Source of the DNA: Kitasatospora aureofaciens
GTDB taxonomy: Bacteria > Actinomycetota > Actinomycetes > Streptomycetales > Streptomycetaceae
Length of the DNA stretch: 64,000 bases
NCBI RefSeq assembly: GCF_019192735.1
Contig: NZ_JAHTKP010000017.1
Span: 62,001-126,000, forward strand
Reading direction: 5' to 3'
The notes beneath the pieces are model-generated. The model was not told the origin of the DNA. It did no database searches and worked only from the letters and a program-made list of their open reading frames with translations. This document shows, piece after piece, positions 1-12,198 of the stretch. Position 1 is the first letter of the stretch; every line of letters starts with the position of its first letter. The translations under genes were made by a program, and so were the position numbers.

Positions 1-351
1 CGCGAAGTCGGTGCCGAGCACCAGCACCACCTGGCAGCGCCGCTCCAGCGCCCGGAACCGGTCCACCAGGGCGGACACCAGCTCGTCCTGCCCCTGCGCG
101 GCCTGCAGGGCGGCGGCCTCCTCGTACGTGAGCCCGTACAGCTCGGAGGCCGGCAGGTCGATCCGGTACCGCCCGCGCAGCAGCTCCACCACGTGGTCCG
201 ACCCCGGTCCCCCGGGCGCGTGCGAGTGCACCAGTGGACGGAACACCCCGACCCGGTCCACCTGGCGGGTGAGCAGTTCCATGACCCCGAGCTCGACCGC
301 CTGCCGGCCGTCCCCCCGGTCGATCCCGGTCACGTACACGCTGCGCGCCAC
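1..351 (-). CDS. pta: Phosphate acetyltransferase, N-terminal part (cut by window start)
   Basis: The translation from GTG at 351 begins VARSVYVTGIDRGDGRQAVE and continues through VMELLTRQVDRVGVFRPL, the N-terminal P-loop-like (AAA_26/DRTGG-side) region of actinobacterial Pta. The enzyme interconverts acetyl-CoA and acetyl-phosphate in the cytoplasm. About 117 residues are visible and the catalytic C-terminal domain lies outside the window. An in-frame ATG exists at 402, but the family normally starts close to the SVYVTGID segment, so the GTG is preferred. Identification rests on remembered family sequence and is fairly firm. Confidence 0.75.
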   Translation of the reverse strand, partial: MARSVYVTGIDRGDGRQAVELGVMELLTRQVDRVGVFRPLVHSHAPGGPGSDHVVELLRGRYRIDLPASELYGLTYEEAAALQAAQGQDELVSALVDRFRALERRCQVVLVLGTDFA

Positions 352-405
352 GTGGGTGTCTCCGTCCCGTCGTCTCGGAAAGTGGTCATATCGACCATAC
401 ATTCG

Positions 406-493
406 GGCGGAGCTCACCGAGTTCATCACCTACGACCACGAACTGGCCAAGGCGGCCGAGGAACTCGGCTTCCCCGTGGCGGCACCGCTGTAA
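406..493 (+). pseudogene. C-terminal remnant of a PIN-domain (VapC-like) toxin
   Basis: About 28 codons read AELTEFITYDHELAKAAEEL followed by GFPVAAPL and a TAA stop. The TYDxxLAxAAxxLGxPV pattern is the last strand-helix-strand unit of PIN-domain ribonucleases of type II toxin-antitoxin systems. There is no start codon, catalytic N-terminal part or antitoxin; upstream sequence in this frame is antisense to pta. It looks like a decayed toxin fragment left in the pta-glgB gap. The left limit is approximate. Confidence 0.6.
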
Positions 494-511
494 TCGGCCG
501 GGCCGGCCGGC

Positions 512-540
512 GCGGCGGCCTCCACCTCGGAGGCCGCCGC
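512..540. terminator. Hairpin between PIN remnant and glgB 3' end
   Basis: A perfect 12-bp inverted repeat (GCGGCGGCCTCC / GGAGGCCGCCGC) with a 5-nt loop lies between two convergent 3' ends, 36 bp beyond the glgB stop. No clear U-run is present, as is usual for Streptomyces terminators. It could end transcription in both directions. Confidence 0.6.
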
Positions 541-575
541 TGAGCCGCCGTTCGGTTCCCGTGCGGAGGGGCGGG

Positions 576-2954
576 TCAGGCCGGGCGGAGCCAGATGGTG
601 GCGAGTGGGGGGAGGATCAGGTCGGCGGAGCGGGGCTGGCCGTTCCACTCGGCCGGGTCGGCCTTGATGGGGTGGGAGTTGCCGATGCCGCTGCCGCCGT
701 AGGTCTCGGCGTCGGTGTTGAGCACTTCCTCCCAGAGCTGGTCGCGGCCTTCGAGGGCGGGCAGGCCGATGCGGTGGCCGTGCCGGACGACGGGGGAGAA
801 GTTGCAGACGGCGACGAGCGGGCTGCCGTCGGCGGCGTAGCGGACGTAGGAGAGCAGGTTGTCCTCGGCGGCGCCGCCGTCGAGCCAGCGGAAGCCGTCG
901 GGGGTGGTGTCGAGCTCCCAGAGGGCGGGGGTGTCGCGGTAGTGGCGGTTGAGGTCGCGGACGAGCCGGCGGACGCCGAGGTGCTCCCGGTGGGCGGGCC
1001 ACTGCTCGTCGAGCACCCACCACTGCGGGCCCTGCTCGTGGTGCCATTCCGCGCCCTGGGCGAACTCCTGTCCCATGAACAGGAGTTGCTTGCCGGGGTG
1101 GGACCACATGAAGCCGAGGTAGGCGCGGTGGTTGGCGCGCTGCTGCCACCAGTCGCCGGGCATCTTGGAGACGAGCGCCTGCTTGCCGTGGACGACCTCG
1201 TCGTGCGAGATCGGCAGGATGTAGTTCTCGGAGTAGGCGTACACCATCGAGAAGGTGATCTCGTTGTGGTGGTACTTGCGGTGCACCGGCTCCTTGGACA
1301 TGTAGACCAGCGAGTCGTGCATCCAGCCCATGTTCCACTTGAGCCCGAAGCCGAGGCCGCCGCTGTCGGTGGGGCGGGTGACGCCGTCCCAGGCGGTGGA
1401 CTCCTCGGCGACGGTGACGACGCCGGGGCAGCGGCGGTAGACGGTGGCGTTCATCTCCTGCAGGAACGCGGCGGCGTCGAGGTTCTCCCGGCCGCCGTAC
1501 TGGTTGGGCGTCCAGGCGCCGCCCTCGCGGGAGTAGTCGAGGTAGAGCATGGAGGCGACGGCGTCCACCCGCAGCCCGTCGATGTGGAACTCCTCGCACC
1601 AGTAGACCGCGTTGGCGACCAGGAAGTTCCGGACCTCCGTGCGCCCGTAGTCGAACTCCAGCGTGCCCCAGTCGGGGTGCTCGGCGCGCAGCGGGTCGGC
1701 GGGCTCGTAGAGCGGCTCGCCGTCGAAGCGGGCGAGGGCGAAGTCGTCCTTGGGGAAGTGGGCGGGCACCCAGTCGACGATCACGCCGATGCCGTGCCGG
1801 TGCAGGGTGTCCACCAGGTACCGGAAGTCGTCAGGGCTGCCGAGCCGCGCGGTGGGGGCGTAGTAGCCGGACACCTGGTAGCCCCAGGAGCCGCCGAAGG
1901 GGTGCTCCATGACCGGCATGAACTCCACGTGGGTGAAGTTCAACTCCTTGAGGTATCCGGGCAGTTCCTCGGCGATCGCGCGGTAGGTGGTGAGGTCGGG
2001 CCGCCAGGACGGCAGGTGCAGCTCGTACACCGACATCGGCGCCCGGTGGTGTGCGGCGCGCGCCCGGCGGGCCATCCACTCGCCGTCCTCCCACCGGTAC
2101 GCGGAGGAGGTGACCACCGAGGCGGTGCCGGGCGGGCACTGGGCGGCGCGGGCCAGCGGGTCGGCCTTGTCGAGCACCCAGCCCTGCCGGGTGTGGATCT
2201 CGTACTTGTACGTGGTGCCCTCGGCGAGGCCGGGGACGAACAGCTCCCAGATGCCGGAGGAGCCGAGCGAGCGCATCGGGTGCCCGGTGCCGTCCCAGTG
2301 GTTGAAGTCCCCGATCAGCCGGACCCCGGCGGCGTTCGGCGCCCAGACCGCGAAGGCGGTGCCGGCCACCCCGTCGACGGTGCGCACGTGCGAGCCGAGC
2401 GCCCGCCACAGCTGCTCGTGCCGGCCCTCGGAGATCAGGTGCAGGTCGAGCTCGCCGAGGGTGGGCGGGGTGCGGTAGCCGTCGTGCTGGGCGAGCGGTT
2501 CGCCGCCCGGGTAGGTCACCAGCAGCGTGTAGTCGGGGAGTTCGCCGCCGGCCAGCAGACCGGTGAACAACCCGCCCTGCTGGTGGGTGAGTTCGGCCGG
2601 GCCCTGGGCGGTCTCGACGATCACCCGCTCGGCGAGCGGCCGCAGCACCCGGATCGCGGTGCCGCCGTGCACCGGGTGGGCGCCGAGCAGGGCGTGCGGG
2701 TCGTGGTGCTGCCCGCCGACCAGCCGGTCCACCTCGGCGGGCGGCAGCGGCGCCTCGGGCAGCCGCAGCGGGGCGACGGGAAGGGCTTCGGCCGCCGCGG
2801 GCTCGCGCTGGGGGATGGCGGCGGCCCGCCCGTCCGGTTCCTCCGGGCGCTCGTCGCTGTCGGCACCGGCGCGCCCTTCGGCTCCGGGCGGGCCGGCCAG
2901 GAAGGTGGCCGGTACGGGGCGGGTGGTGCGGCCGGGCGGGTCGAGCGGCGTCAC
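576..2954 (-). CDS. glgB: 1,4-alpha-glucan branching enzyme GlgB (GH13)
   Basis: This cytoplasmic enzyme introduces alpha-1,6 branches into linear glucan made by GlgE. The 792-residue protein has an N-terminal CBM48-type region (around WAPNAAGVRLIGDFNHWDG), then a GH13 barrel with nucleophile Asp464 in LRVDAVASML, acid/base Glu517 in TVAEESTAWDG, and LPISHDEVVHGK; the 53-residue spacing of D and E matches the family. The GTG start has a good AGGAGG 8 nt upstream. The first ~110 residues are a low-complexity Pro/Ala/Glu-rich extension, partly encoded by a copy of the repeat found at 12.2 kb (see findings). It is last in the glgE-treS-pep2-glgB operon, 64 bp after pep2. Confidence 0.97.
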   Translation of the reverse strand: MTPLDPPGRTTRPVPATFLAGPPGAEGRAGADSDERPEEPDGRAAAIPQREPAAAEALPVAPLRLPEAPLPPAEVDRLVGGQHHDPHALLGAHPVHGGTAIRVLRPLAERVIVETAQGPAELTHQQGGLFTGLLAGGELPDYTLLVTYPGGEPLAQHDGYRTPPTLGELDLHLISEGRHEQLWRALGSHVRTVDGVAGTAFAVWAPNAAGVRLIGDFNHWDGTGHPMRSLGSSGIWELFVPGLAEGTTYKYEIHTRQGWVLDKADPLARAAQCPPGTASVVTSSAYRWEDGEWMARRARAAHHRAPMSVYELHLPSWRPDLTTYRAIAEELPGYLKELNFTHVEFMPVMEHPFGGSWGYQVSGYYAPTARLGSPDDFRYLVDTLHRHGIGVIVDWVPAHFPKDDFALARFDGEPLYEPADPLRAEHPDWGTLEFDYGRTEVRNFLVANAVYWCEEFHIDGLRVDAVASMLYLDYSREGGAWTPNQYGGRENLDAAAFLQEMNATVYRRCPGVVTVAEESTAWDGVTRPTDSGGLGFGLKWNMGWMHDSLVYMSKEPVHRKYHHNEITFSMVYAYSENYILPISHDEVVHGKQALVSKMPGDWWQQRANHRAYLGFMWSHPGKQLLFMGQEFAQGAEWHHEQGPQWWVLDEQWPAHREHLGVRRLVRDLNRHYRDTPALWELDTTPDGFRWLDGGAAEDNLLSYVRYAADGSPLVAVCNFSPVVRHGHRIGLPALEGRDQLWEEVLNTDAETYGGSGIGNSHPIKADPAEWNGQPRSADLILPPLATIWLRPA

Positions 2955-3018
2955 GGCTGGGTCCTCCTGCGGCGGGGGGTGGGCGAGCTCCGGGCTGGCG
3001 GTACGGGTGAAGGGGTGA

Positions 3019-4509
3019 TCAGACGGTCAGGGCGAGCCGGTTGATCGCGGCCAGCGGGATCGGCAGCCAGCTCGGCCGGTGCCGGGCCTCGTACACCACC
3101 TCGTAGACCGCCTTGTCGATCTCCAGCGCCCGCATCAGCTCCGGCGAGGCCGCCGGGTCGACGCCGCCCCCGGCGGTGTACCCGGCGCAGAAGGCGGTGC
3201 GGTTGCGCTGCGCCCAGGCGGCGGCGAGGTGGGCGAGTTCCGGGTCGACGGGGCCGCCGGCCAGCAGGTGGGCGGCCGCGTAGTCGAAGGAGCGGAGCAT
3301 CGCGGCGACGTCCCGCAGGGCGGGCTGCGGTTCGCGGCGCTCGTTGACGGACTTGGCCGGTTCGCCCTCGAAGTCGAGCAGGACCCAGCCGTGCGGGGTG
3401 CGCATGGCCTGCCCGAGGTGGAGGTCGCCGTGGATGCGCTGGACCGGCAGGCCGTCCGGGTGGGCGTCGGCGAGCTGCTGGAAGGCGGTGCGCAGCGCGG
3501 CCCGGTAGCGCAGCAGCCCGGGGACGGCGGCGACCGCGCTGTCGAGCCGGTCGGCCATGGCGGTGGCGAGCTGCCGGGTCTGGGTGCGGTCGAGCCGGGC
3601 GACCGGCATCGAGCGGGCGAGCACCCGGTGGACCTCGGCGGTGGCCCGGCCGAGCCGGTGCGCCTCGATGGCGAAGTTGCCGGGGGAGGGGTCGCCCTTG
3701 AGCCGGCCGACCTGGTCGAGGGCGAGTTCCCAGCCGTCCTCGGCGTCCGGCAGGTAGCGCTGGAGCAGGCCGAGGGTGGCGGGTTCGGCGCGTTCCATCC
3801 GGCTCTCGAACCAGGCGGCGACGCGGGGGATGCGGGTGGAGCCGGCCCGGGAGAGGGCGAGCGAGAGTTCCAGGTCGGGGTTGGTGCCGGGGTGGATGCG
3901 GCGGAACAGCTTGAGGATGTAGGAGGTGCCGTAGATGACGGAGCTGTTGGACTGCTCGGCGGTGGAGGCGCGGCCGGGGATGCTGGTGGGCAGCCCGGAG
4001 CCGGGCGTGCGGCGGAAGGCGAGCGAGCCGAAGCGGTCGCCGGTGGCCAGGTGCTCCAGCAGCCGCCCGGTGAGCTCGGGGTCGTGGACCGCGTCGTAGA
4101 GGGTCGCGCCGTCGTACGGGCCCTGGCTGAGCCGGCCGAGGACGGCGCTGGGCTCGATGTCGGCGGGGCCCTCGGAGCGGATGCCGAGGAGGAGTTGGTA
4201 GACGTCCCCGTGCGGGGCGCCGGCCGTGGTGGCGTGCTCGACCCGGAGCAGGAGGTGCAGCAGGGCCGGGTCGCCGACCTGCAGCGGGGTTCCGACCACC
4301 GGGGTGAGGCCGGTGATGGGCCGTCCCTTTCCGGCGTACCAGCGCTGGGTGGGGAGCCACTCGGAGATCAGCGGCAGGGCCGCCTGGACGAGTTCGCTGA
4401 CCCCCAGGGCGGTTCTCCGGACCCCGGTGCTCCGCGCGCCCGCCGGCGCGGCGGGGCCGGCCGGGGTGTCGTGCTGCACATGGGCTTGAGAACGGGAGGT
4501 TTCGGACAT
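3019..4509 (-). CDS. mak: Maltokinase (Pep2/Mak)
   Basis: It phosphorylates maltose from TreS to alpha-maltose-1-phosphate, the GlgE donor. The 496-residue protein carries LPTQRWYAGKGRPI near the N-terminus, the phosphotransferase-like catalytic loop IHGDLHLGQAM and the metal-binding LLDFEGEPAKS, all characteristic of actinobacterial maltokinases (typically ~450 residues). ATG at 4509 is preceded by AAAGGGAG. The first ~50 residues (MSETSRSQAHVQ..., Ala/Pro/Gly-rich) are a variable leader. It lies 242 bp after treS, with a strong hairpin in the gap, so expression may differ from glgE-treS. Confidence 0.95.
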   Translation of the reverse strand: MSETSRSQAHVQHDTPAGPAAPAGARSTGVRRTALGVSELVQAALPLISEWLPTQRWYAGKGRPITGLTPVVGTPLQVGDPALLHLLLRVEHATTAGAPHGDVYQLLLGIRSEGPADIEPSAVLGRLSQGPYDGATLYDAVHDPELTGRLLEHLATGDRFGSLAFRRTPGSGLPTSIPGRASTAEQSNSSVIYGTSYILKLFRRIHPGTNPDLELSLALSRAGSTRIPRVAAWFESRMERAEPATLGLLQRYLPDAEDGWELALDQVGRLKGDPSPGNFAIEAHRLGRATAEVHRVLARSMPVARLDRTQTRQLATAMADRLDSAVAAVPGLLRYRAALRTAFQQLADAHPDGLPVQRIHGDLHLGQAMRTPHGWVLLDFEGEPAKSVNERREPQPALRDVAAMLRSFDYAAAHLLAGGPVDPELAHLAAAWAQRNRTAFCAGYTAGGGVDPAASPELMRALEIDKAVYEVVYEARHRPSWLPIPLAAINRLALTV

Positions 4510-4676
4510 GACTCCCTTTCCCCGGAAGCGGGCCGACTGCCCGACGGGTCTGGCCGGGTCCGTCAGTCTTCCGGATTTCGGCGGCGCGGCGGCGACGGCA
4601 CGCGAGCGGGTCTCGGGTGTCACGCCTTCGTGTGGGTGGCCGTTGGGCTGTTCTCCGTACGTCGCGGTGCGGAGAA

Positions 4677-4713
4677 CTCCGGGGGCACGGGGCTTCAACT
4701 CGCGCCCCCGGAG
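4677..4713 (-). promoter_or_regulatory. Hairpin in the treS-pep2 intergenic gap
   Basis: A perfect 10-bp inverted repeat (CTCCGGGGGC / GCCCCCGGAG) with a 17-nt loop sits 39 bp after the treS stop and ~170 bp before the pep2 start. It may be a partial terminator or processing site that sets the ratio of the two operon halves. Only the symmetry is seen; function is inferred. Confidence 0.4.
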
Positions 4714-4751
4714 GGTCTGGTGGTGCGGTCGGGCCGGCGTCCGGCGGATCG

Positions 4752-6472
4752 TTACTTCGACCGCCTGGTCCCGCTCAGTCGCGGGGGCTGCCGGAGCTGG
4801 AACCAGTAGAAGCCGTGGCCGGCCAGGGTGAGCAGGTACGGCCACTCACCGATCGAGGGGAAGCGCACCCCGCCGATCAGCTCGACCGGGTACCGTCCGC
4901 CGTACTGCCGCAGGTCCAGTTCGGTCGGCTGCGCGAACCGCGAGAAGTTGTTCACGCACATGACCAGGTCCCCCTCGTACTCGCGCACGAACGCCAGCAC
5001 CGCGGGGTTGCTGGAGGGCAGTTCGGTGTACGTGCCGAGGCCGAACGCCAGGTTGAGCTTGCGGATCTCGATCATGCGACGCGTCCAGTGCAGCAGTGAA
5101 CTCGAACTGCTCTGCTGTGCCTCGACGTTGGTCACCTGATAGCCGTACACCGGGTCCATGATGGGCGGCAGACTGAGCCTGCCCGGGTCGGCGGAGGAGA
5201 AACCCGCGTTGCGGTCCGGGGTCCACTGCATCGGCGTGCGGACGCCGTCCCGGTCGCCGAGCCAGATGTTGTCGCCCATGCCGATCTCGTCCCCGTAGTA
5301 GAGCACCGGCGAGCCGGGCAGGGAGAGGAGCAGGGCGGTGAACAGCTCGATCTGGTTGCGGTCGTTCTCCAGCAGCGGGGCGAGCCGGCGGCGGATGCCC
5401 ACGTTGGCGCGCATCCGGGGGTCCTTGGCGTACTCCGCGTACATGTAGTCGCGTTCCTCGTCGGTGACCATCTCCAGGGTCAGCTCGTCGTGGTTGCGCA
5501 GGAAGATGCCCCACTGGCAGCCGCTGGGGATGTGCGGGGTCTTGGCGAGGATCTCCGAGACGGGGTAGCGGGACTCCCGCCGCACCGCCATGAAGATCCG
5601 CGGCATCACCGGGAAGTGGAACGCCATGTGGCACTCGTCGCCGCCCGCGGTGAAGTCGCCGAAGTAGTCGACGACGTCCTCCGGCCACTGGTTTGCCTCG
5701 GCGAGCAGCACGGTGTCGGGGTAGTTGGCGTCGATCTCCTTGCGGACCCGCTGGAGGAACTCGTGCGTCTCCGGCAGGTTCTCGCAGTTGGTGCCCTCGC
5801 GGGCGAACAGGTAGGGCACCGCGTCCAGCCGGAAGCCGTCGATGCCGAGGTCGAGCCAGAACCGCAGGCCGGCGATCATCTCCTGCTGGACCCGGGGGTT
5901 GTCGTAGTTGAGGTCCGGTTGGTGCGAGAAGAACCGGTGCCAGTAGTACTGCTTGCGGACCGGGTCGTACGTCCAGTTGGAGGTCTCGGTGTCGACGAAG
6001 ATGATCCGGGCGTCGGGGTACGCCTTGTCGTCGTCGGCCCACATGTAGAAGTCGCCGTACGGCCCGTCCGGGTCCGTCCGGGAGGCCTGGAACCACGGGT
6101 GCTGGTCGCTGGTGTGGTTCATGACGAAGTCGATGATCACGCGCATGCCGCGGGCGTGCGCGGCGTCCACGAACTCCATGAAGTCGGCGAGGTCGCCGAA
6201 CTCCGGCAGCACCGACTTGTAGTCGGCCACGTCGTACCCGCCGTCGCGCAGCGGCGAGGCGAAGAACGGCGGGAGCCAGAGGCAGTCGATCCCGAGCCAC
6301 TGGAGGTAGTCGAGCTTGGCCGTGAGCCCCTTGAGGTCCCCGACCCCGTCGCCGTTGCTGTCCTGGAAGGACCGCACCAGCACCTCGTAGAAGACCGCAC
6401 GCTTGAACCACTCGGGGTCCAGGTTCTTCTTCGAGGTCTCGGGGAAGGTGTCGGGGACGGGCTCGTTCACTG

Positions 6473-6476
<4 letters not shown>
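4752..6476 (-). CDS. treS: Trehalose synthase TreS (maltose alpha-D-glucosyltransferase, GH13)
   Basis: TreS interconverts trehalose and maltose and feeds maltose to the kinase. The 574-residue protein has the GH13 catalytic Asp218 in FRLDAVPYLF, Glu260 in LLAEANQWPED, and LRNHDELTLEMV with the transition-state Asp; YYGDEIGMGDNIWLGDRDG is the typical TreS end of the barrel. The GTG start overlaps the glgE stop as GTGA, so the two are translationally coupled. A longer in-frame ATG at 6554 lies inside glgE and is rejected. It has no fused maltokinase domain; that function is the next gene. Confidence 0.96.
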
Positions 6477-8869
<2,393 letters not shown>

Positions 8870-9519
8870 GCCAAGCTCCTGCCCGAGATCGGCGGCAGCT
8901 CCCACGGGCGCCGGGGGGCGGGCCAGGGGAGTACCGGGAGGACTGCTGGGTGGGGAGGACGTGCGACCGGAAGCCTGCCCGCGCCGCCGTCCCCGGCAAC
9001 CTGCCCGGCGCCCGCCGAGCCCGTGGCAGGACGCCCCGGAGCCCGCGCGCGTCCCGGCGCACGCCTCCGGGGGCACGCCCCTGGGTGACCCGGTCCACCC
9101 GTGAACGAGCCAACCCGGTACGAGGACACGCGTCGGAGCGCGGTGAGCGCCGATTGAGCTAAGGAGGATGAGGAACGATCAACGCGAAAAGGATTCGGAC
9201 GTGCTGCTTCGAGGAGGGCGCCACCCGTCGCCGCACTCCCCACAGCATCAACGACCTTGGGTCATCCTCGCACCGAGGACAAGACTTTTGCAGCGGTACG
9301 ACAGTAGTTTCGGGGTTTGTCCGGAGCGGATGAGCCGCCGGAAATGGATCTGTTCCGCAGTGTTCACGCATTGGTAGCGCGAACCCCCGGAAAAGTGCGC
9401 CCTGCGCGCCCCCCGTGCAGACCAATGCGCCGAATGCGATCTCATCAATAGCCCGAACGGATGCCCAATAGGCCACTTGACCCACTGTCATGACGGCCAT
9501 CGAGGCTACGCTTCACGCC
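8870..9519. other. 650-bp divergent intergenic region between glgE and glgP
   Basis: The region holds the promoters of the glucan synthesis operon (minus) and glgP (plus). Its right half (9160-9480) is clearly more AT-rich than its surroundings. On the minus strand a TTGATC (9182-9177) and TAGCTC (9161-9156) pair, 15 nt apart, is a weak promoter candidate ~290 bp upstream of glgE. A 113-codon minus-strand open frame here has mixed codon use and no recognisable family, so it is not called. Confidence 0.4.
9477..9512 (+). promoter_or_regulatory. Candidate promoter giving a leaderless glgP transcript
   Basis: TTGACC at 9477-9482 resembles a -35 box, GAGGCT (9502-9507) resembles the -10 consensus TAGRCT, and TACGCT at 9507-9512 ends exactly 7 nt before the GTG at 9520. 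No Shine-Dalgarno precedes that GTG. This matches the common Streptomyces leaderless layout (TANNNT about 7 nt upstream of the start). Confidence 0.4.
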
Positions 9520-12198
9520 GTGAAGGCAATCCGCAGATTCACCGTCCGCACCGTCCTGCCCGAACAACTCCAGCCGTTGCACGAGCTGGCCCTCAACCTG
9601 CGCTGGTCCTGGCACCCCGAGACCAGGGACCTCTTCCGGTCCGTGGACCCGGAGGTCTGGGCCGCGACCGGCGAGGACCCGGTGCGGCTGCTCGGGGAGG
9701 TCCCGGCCACCCGGCTCGCCGCGCTCGCCGCCGACCGGCGGTTCCTGCGCAGACTCGGCGACCTCGCCGACGACCTGCGCGAGTACCTGGCCGGCCCGCG
9801 CTGGTACCAGTCCCAGGAGACCGGCGGCGCCCCGCTGCCCGCCGCCATCGCCTACTTCTCGCCCGAGTACGGCATCGCCGCCGCACTGCCCCAGTACTCC
9901 GGCGGCCTCGGCATCCTGGCCGGCGACCACCTCAAGGCCGCCAGCGACCTCGGCGTGCCGGTGATCGGCGTGGGGCTGTTCTACCGGCACGGCTACTTCC
10001 GGCAGTCCCTCGACCGGGACGGCTGGCAGCAGGAGCGCTACCCGCTGCTCGATCCGGACGAACTCGCGGTCAGCCTGCTCCGGGAGAGTGACGGCACCCC
10101 CTGCCGGGTCGACCTCGCCCTGCCCGGCGGCCGCACCCTCGCCGCGCACATCTGGAAGGCCCAGGTCGGCCGGGTCCCGCTGCTGCTCCTCGACTCCGAC
10201 ACCGAGGCCAACTCGCCCGCCGAGCGCGACGTCACCGACCGGCTCTACGGCGGCGGCAGCGAGCACCGGCTGCTCCAGGAGATGCTGCTCGGCATCGGCG
10301 GCGTCCGCGCCGTCCGCGCCTACTGCCGGCTCACCGGCCACCCCGCCCCCGAGGTCTTCCACACCAACGAGGGCCACGCCGGCTTCCTCGGCGTCGAGCG
10401 GATCCGCGAGCTGGTCGCCGCCGGCCCGGCCGACACCGACACGGCCGGCCTCGACTTCGCCGCCGCCCTGGAGTCCGTCCGGGCCGGCACCCTCTTCACC
10501 ACCCACACGCCCGTCCCGGCCGGCATCGACCGCTTCGACCGCGAGCTGGTCGCCCGGCACTTCGGCGGCGACGCCGCGCTACCAGGCGTCCCGGTCGAAC
10601 CCGTGCTCGCGCTCGGCGCCGAGACCTGGCGCGGCGGGGACCCGAAGCTCTTCAACATGGCCGCCATGGGCCTGCGGCTCGCCCAGCGCGCCAACGGGGT
10701 CTCCACCCTGCACGGCGAGGTCAGCCGCGCCATGTTCAACGGCCTCTGGTCCGGCTTCGACCCGTCCGAGGTGCCGATCACCTCCGTCACCAACGGCGTC
10801 CACGCCGCCACCTGGATCGACCCGGCCGTGGTCCGGCTCGGCGCCGCCGAGATCGGCGTCGACCGCGCCGAGGACGCCATGACCACCGGCGACGCCAAGC
10901 GCTGGACGGGTCTGGAGCGGATCGCCAACACCGACATCTGGGAGCTGCGCCGCAGCCTGCGCGCCCAGCTCGTCGACGAGGCCCGCCGCCGGCTGCGCGA
11001 CTCCTGGCGCCAGCGCGGCGCCGGCGAGGCCGAGCTCGGCTGGGTCGCCTCGGTGCTCGACCCGGACGTGCTCACCATCGGCTTCGCCCGCCGGGTGCCC
11101 TCGTACAAGCGGCTCACCCTGATGCTGCGCGACCCGGCACGGCTGCGCGCCCTGCTGCTGCACCCCACCCGGCCGGTGCAGATCGTCGTCGCCGGCAAGG
11201 CCCACCCGGCCGACGACGGCGGCAAGCGGCTGATCCAGCAGATGGTCGCCTTCGCCGACGACCCGGCCGTCCGGCACCGGATCGTCTTCCTGCCGGACTA
11301 CGACATGGCGATGGCCCGGCACCTCTACCCGGGCTGCGACGTCTGGCTGAACAACCCGCTGCGCCCGCTGGAGGCCTGCGGCACCTCCGGGATGAAGGCT
11401 GCGCTCAACGGCTGCCTCAACCTGTCCGTCCTGGACGGCTGGTGGGACGAGTGGTACGACGGCCAGAACGGCTGGGCGATCCCCACCGCCGACGAGAGCA
11501 GCGGCGTGCTCGACCCGGAGAGCCGGGAGGCCGAGCGGCGCGACGACATCGAGGCCGCCGCGCTGTACGACCTGATCGAGGAGCAGGTCGCGGCCCGCTT
11601 CTACGACCGGGGCGCGGACGGGCTGCCGCACCGCTGGATCGCCATGGTCCGGCACACCCTGGTCACCCTCGGCCCCAAGGTGCTGGCCGGCCGGATGGTC
11701 CGCGAGTACGTCGAGCGGCTGTACGCCCCGGCGGCGCTCGCCCAGCGGGAGCTGGCGGCGGGGCGGAACACCGGGGCCCGCGAGCTGGCGGTGTGGAAGG
11801 CGAAGGTCCGGGAGGCCTGGCCGGCCGTCCGGGTCGAGCACGTCGAGGCGGACTGCCCGGACGAGGCGCAGGAGCTGGGCAGCTCGCTGGCGCTGCGGGT
11901 GCAGGTCGCGCTCGGCGCGCTGGAGCCGGGCGACGTCGAGGTGCAGGTGGTGTCCGGCCGGGTGGACGAGTCGGACGGCATCTCGGACGCCTGCCTGCTG
12001 GCGCTCAAGCCGGTCGGCGGCCCGGACCTGGACGGGCGGACCCGGTACGAGGGCTCGCTGGAGCTGTGCCGGACCGGCCCGTTCGGCTACACCGTCCGGG
12101 TGCAGCCGGCCCACCCGCGGCTGGCCTCCCCGGCGGAGCTCGGGCTGGTCGCCCTGCCCGCCGAGTCGGCCGGGATGGACGCGGGGCTGCTCAGATAG
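9520..12198 (+). CDS. glgP: Alpha-glucan (maltodextrin) phosphorylase GlgP, GT35
   Basis: GlgP releases glucose-1-phosphate from alpha-1,4-glucan, the degradative counterpart of the divergent GlgE operon. The 892-residue protein starts VKAIRRFTVRTVLPEQLQPL, as actinobacterial GlgP proteins do, and has WSWHPETRDLF, YGGGSEHRLLQE, VFHTNEGHAGF and the pyridoxal-phosphate lysine site EACGTSGMKAALNG. An in-frame ATG 10 codons upstream (9490) is possible but has no ribosome binding site, and a promoter-like sequence overlaps it. The C-terminal ~150 residues form the extra domain typical of this subfamily. Confidence 0.95.
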   Translation: MKAIRRFTVRTVLPEQLQPLHELALNLRWSWHPETRDLFRSVDPEVWAATGEDPVRLLGEVPATRLAALAADRRFLRRLGDLADDLREYLAGPRWYQSQETGGAPLPAAIAYFSPEYGIAAALPQYSGGLGILAGDHLKAASDLGVPVIGVGLFYRHGYFRQSLDRDGWQQERYPLLDPDELAVSLLRESDGTPCRVDLALPGGRTLAAHIWKAQVGRVPLLLLDSDTEANSPAERDVTDRLYGGGSEHRLLQEMLLGIGGVRAVRAYCRLTGHPAPEVFHTNEGHAGFLGVERIRELVAAGPADTDTAGLDFAAALESVRAGTLFTTHTPVPAGIDRFDRELVARHFGGDAALPGVPVEPVLALGAETWRGGDPKLFNMAAMGLRLAQRANGVSTLHGEVSRAMFNGLWSGFDPSEVPITSVTNGVHAATWIDPAVVRLGAAEIGVDRAEDAMTTGDAKRWTGLERIANTDIWELRRSLRAQLVDEARRRLRDSWRQRGAGEAELGWVASVLDPDVLTIGFARRVPSYKRLTLMLRDPARLRALLLHPTRPVQIVVAGKAHPADDGGKRLIQQMVAFADDPAVRHRIVFLPDYDMAMARHLYPGCDVWLNNPLRPLEACGTSGMKAALNGCLNLSVLDGWWDEWYDGQNGWAIPTADESSGVLDPESREAERRDDIEAAALYDLIEEQVAARFYDRGADGLPHRWIAMVRHTLVTLGPKVLAGRMVREYVERLYAPAALAQRELAAGRNTGARELAVWKAKVREAWPAVRVEHVEADCPDEAQELGSSLALRVQVALGALEPGDVEVQVVSGRVDESDGISDACLLALKPVGGPDLDGRTRYEGSLELCRTGPFGYTVRVQPAHPRLASPAELGLVALPAESAGMDAGLLR

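Noticed and set aside
561..3044. A long plus-strand open frame opposite glgB, Gly/Val/Arg-rich
   Set aside because: Antisense shadow of a high-GC gene; no start context, no family features. Many similar frames opposite treS, glgE, the exporter, ABC and ligA genes were discarded for the same reason.
9159..9500. A 113-codon minus-strand frame in the glgE-glgP intergenic region
   Set aside because: Mixed codon use, no ribosome binding site, no recognisable domain, and it overlaps the glgP promoter.
9490..9519. Upstream ATG start for glgP
   Set aside because: No ribosome binding site, overlaps promoter-like sequence, and the family N-terminus begins at the GTG 10 codons later.
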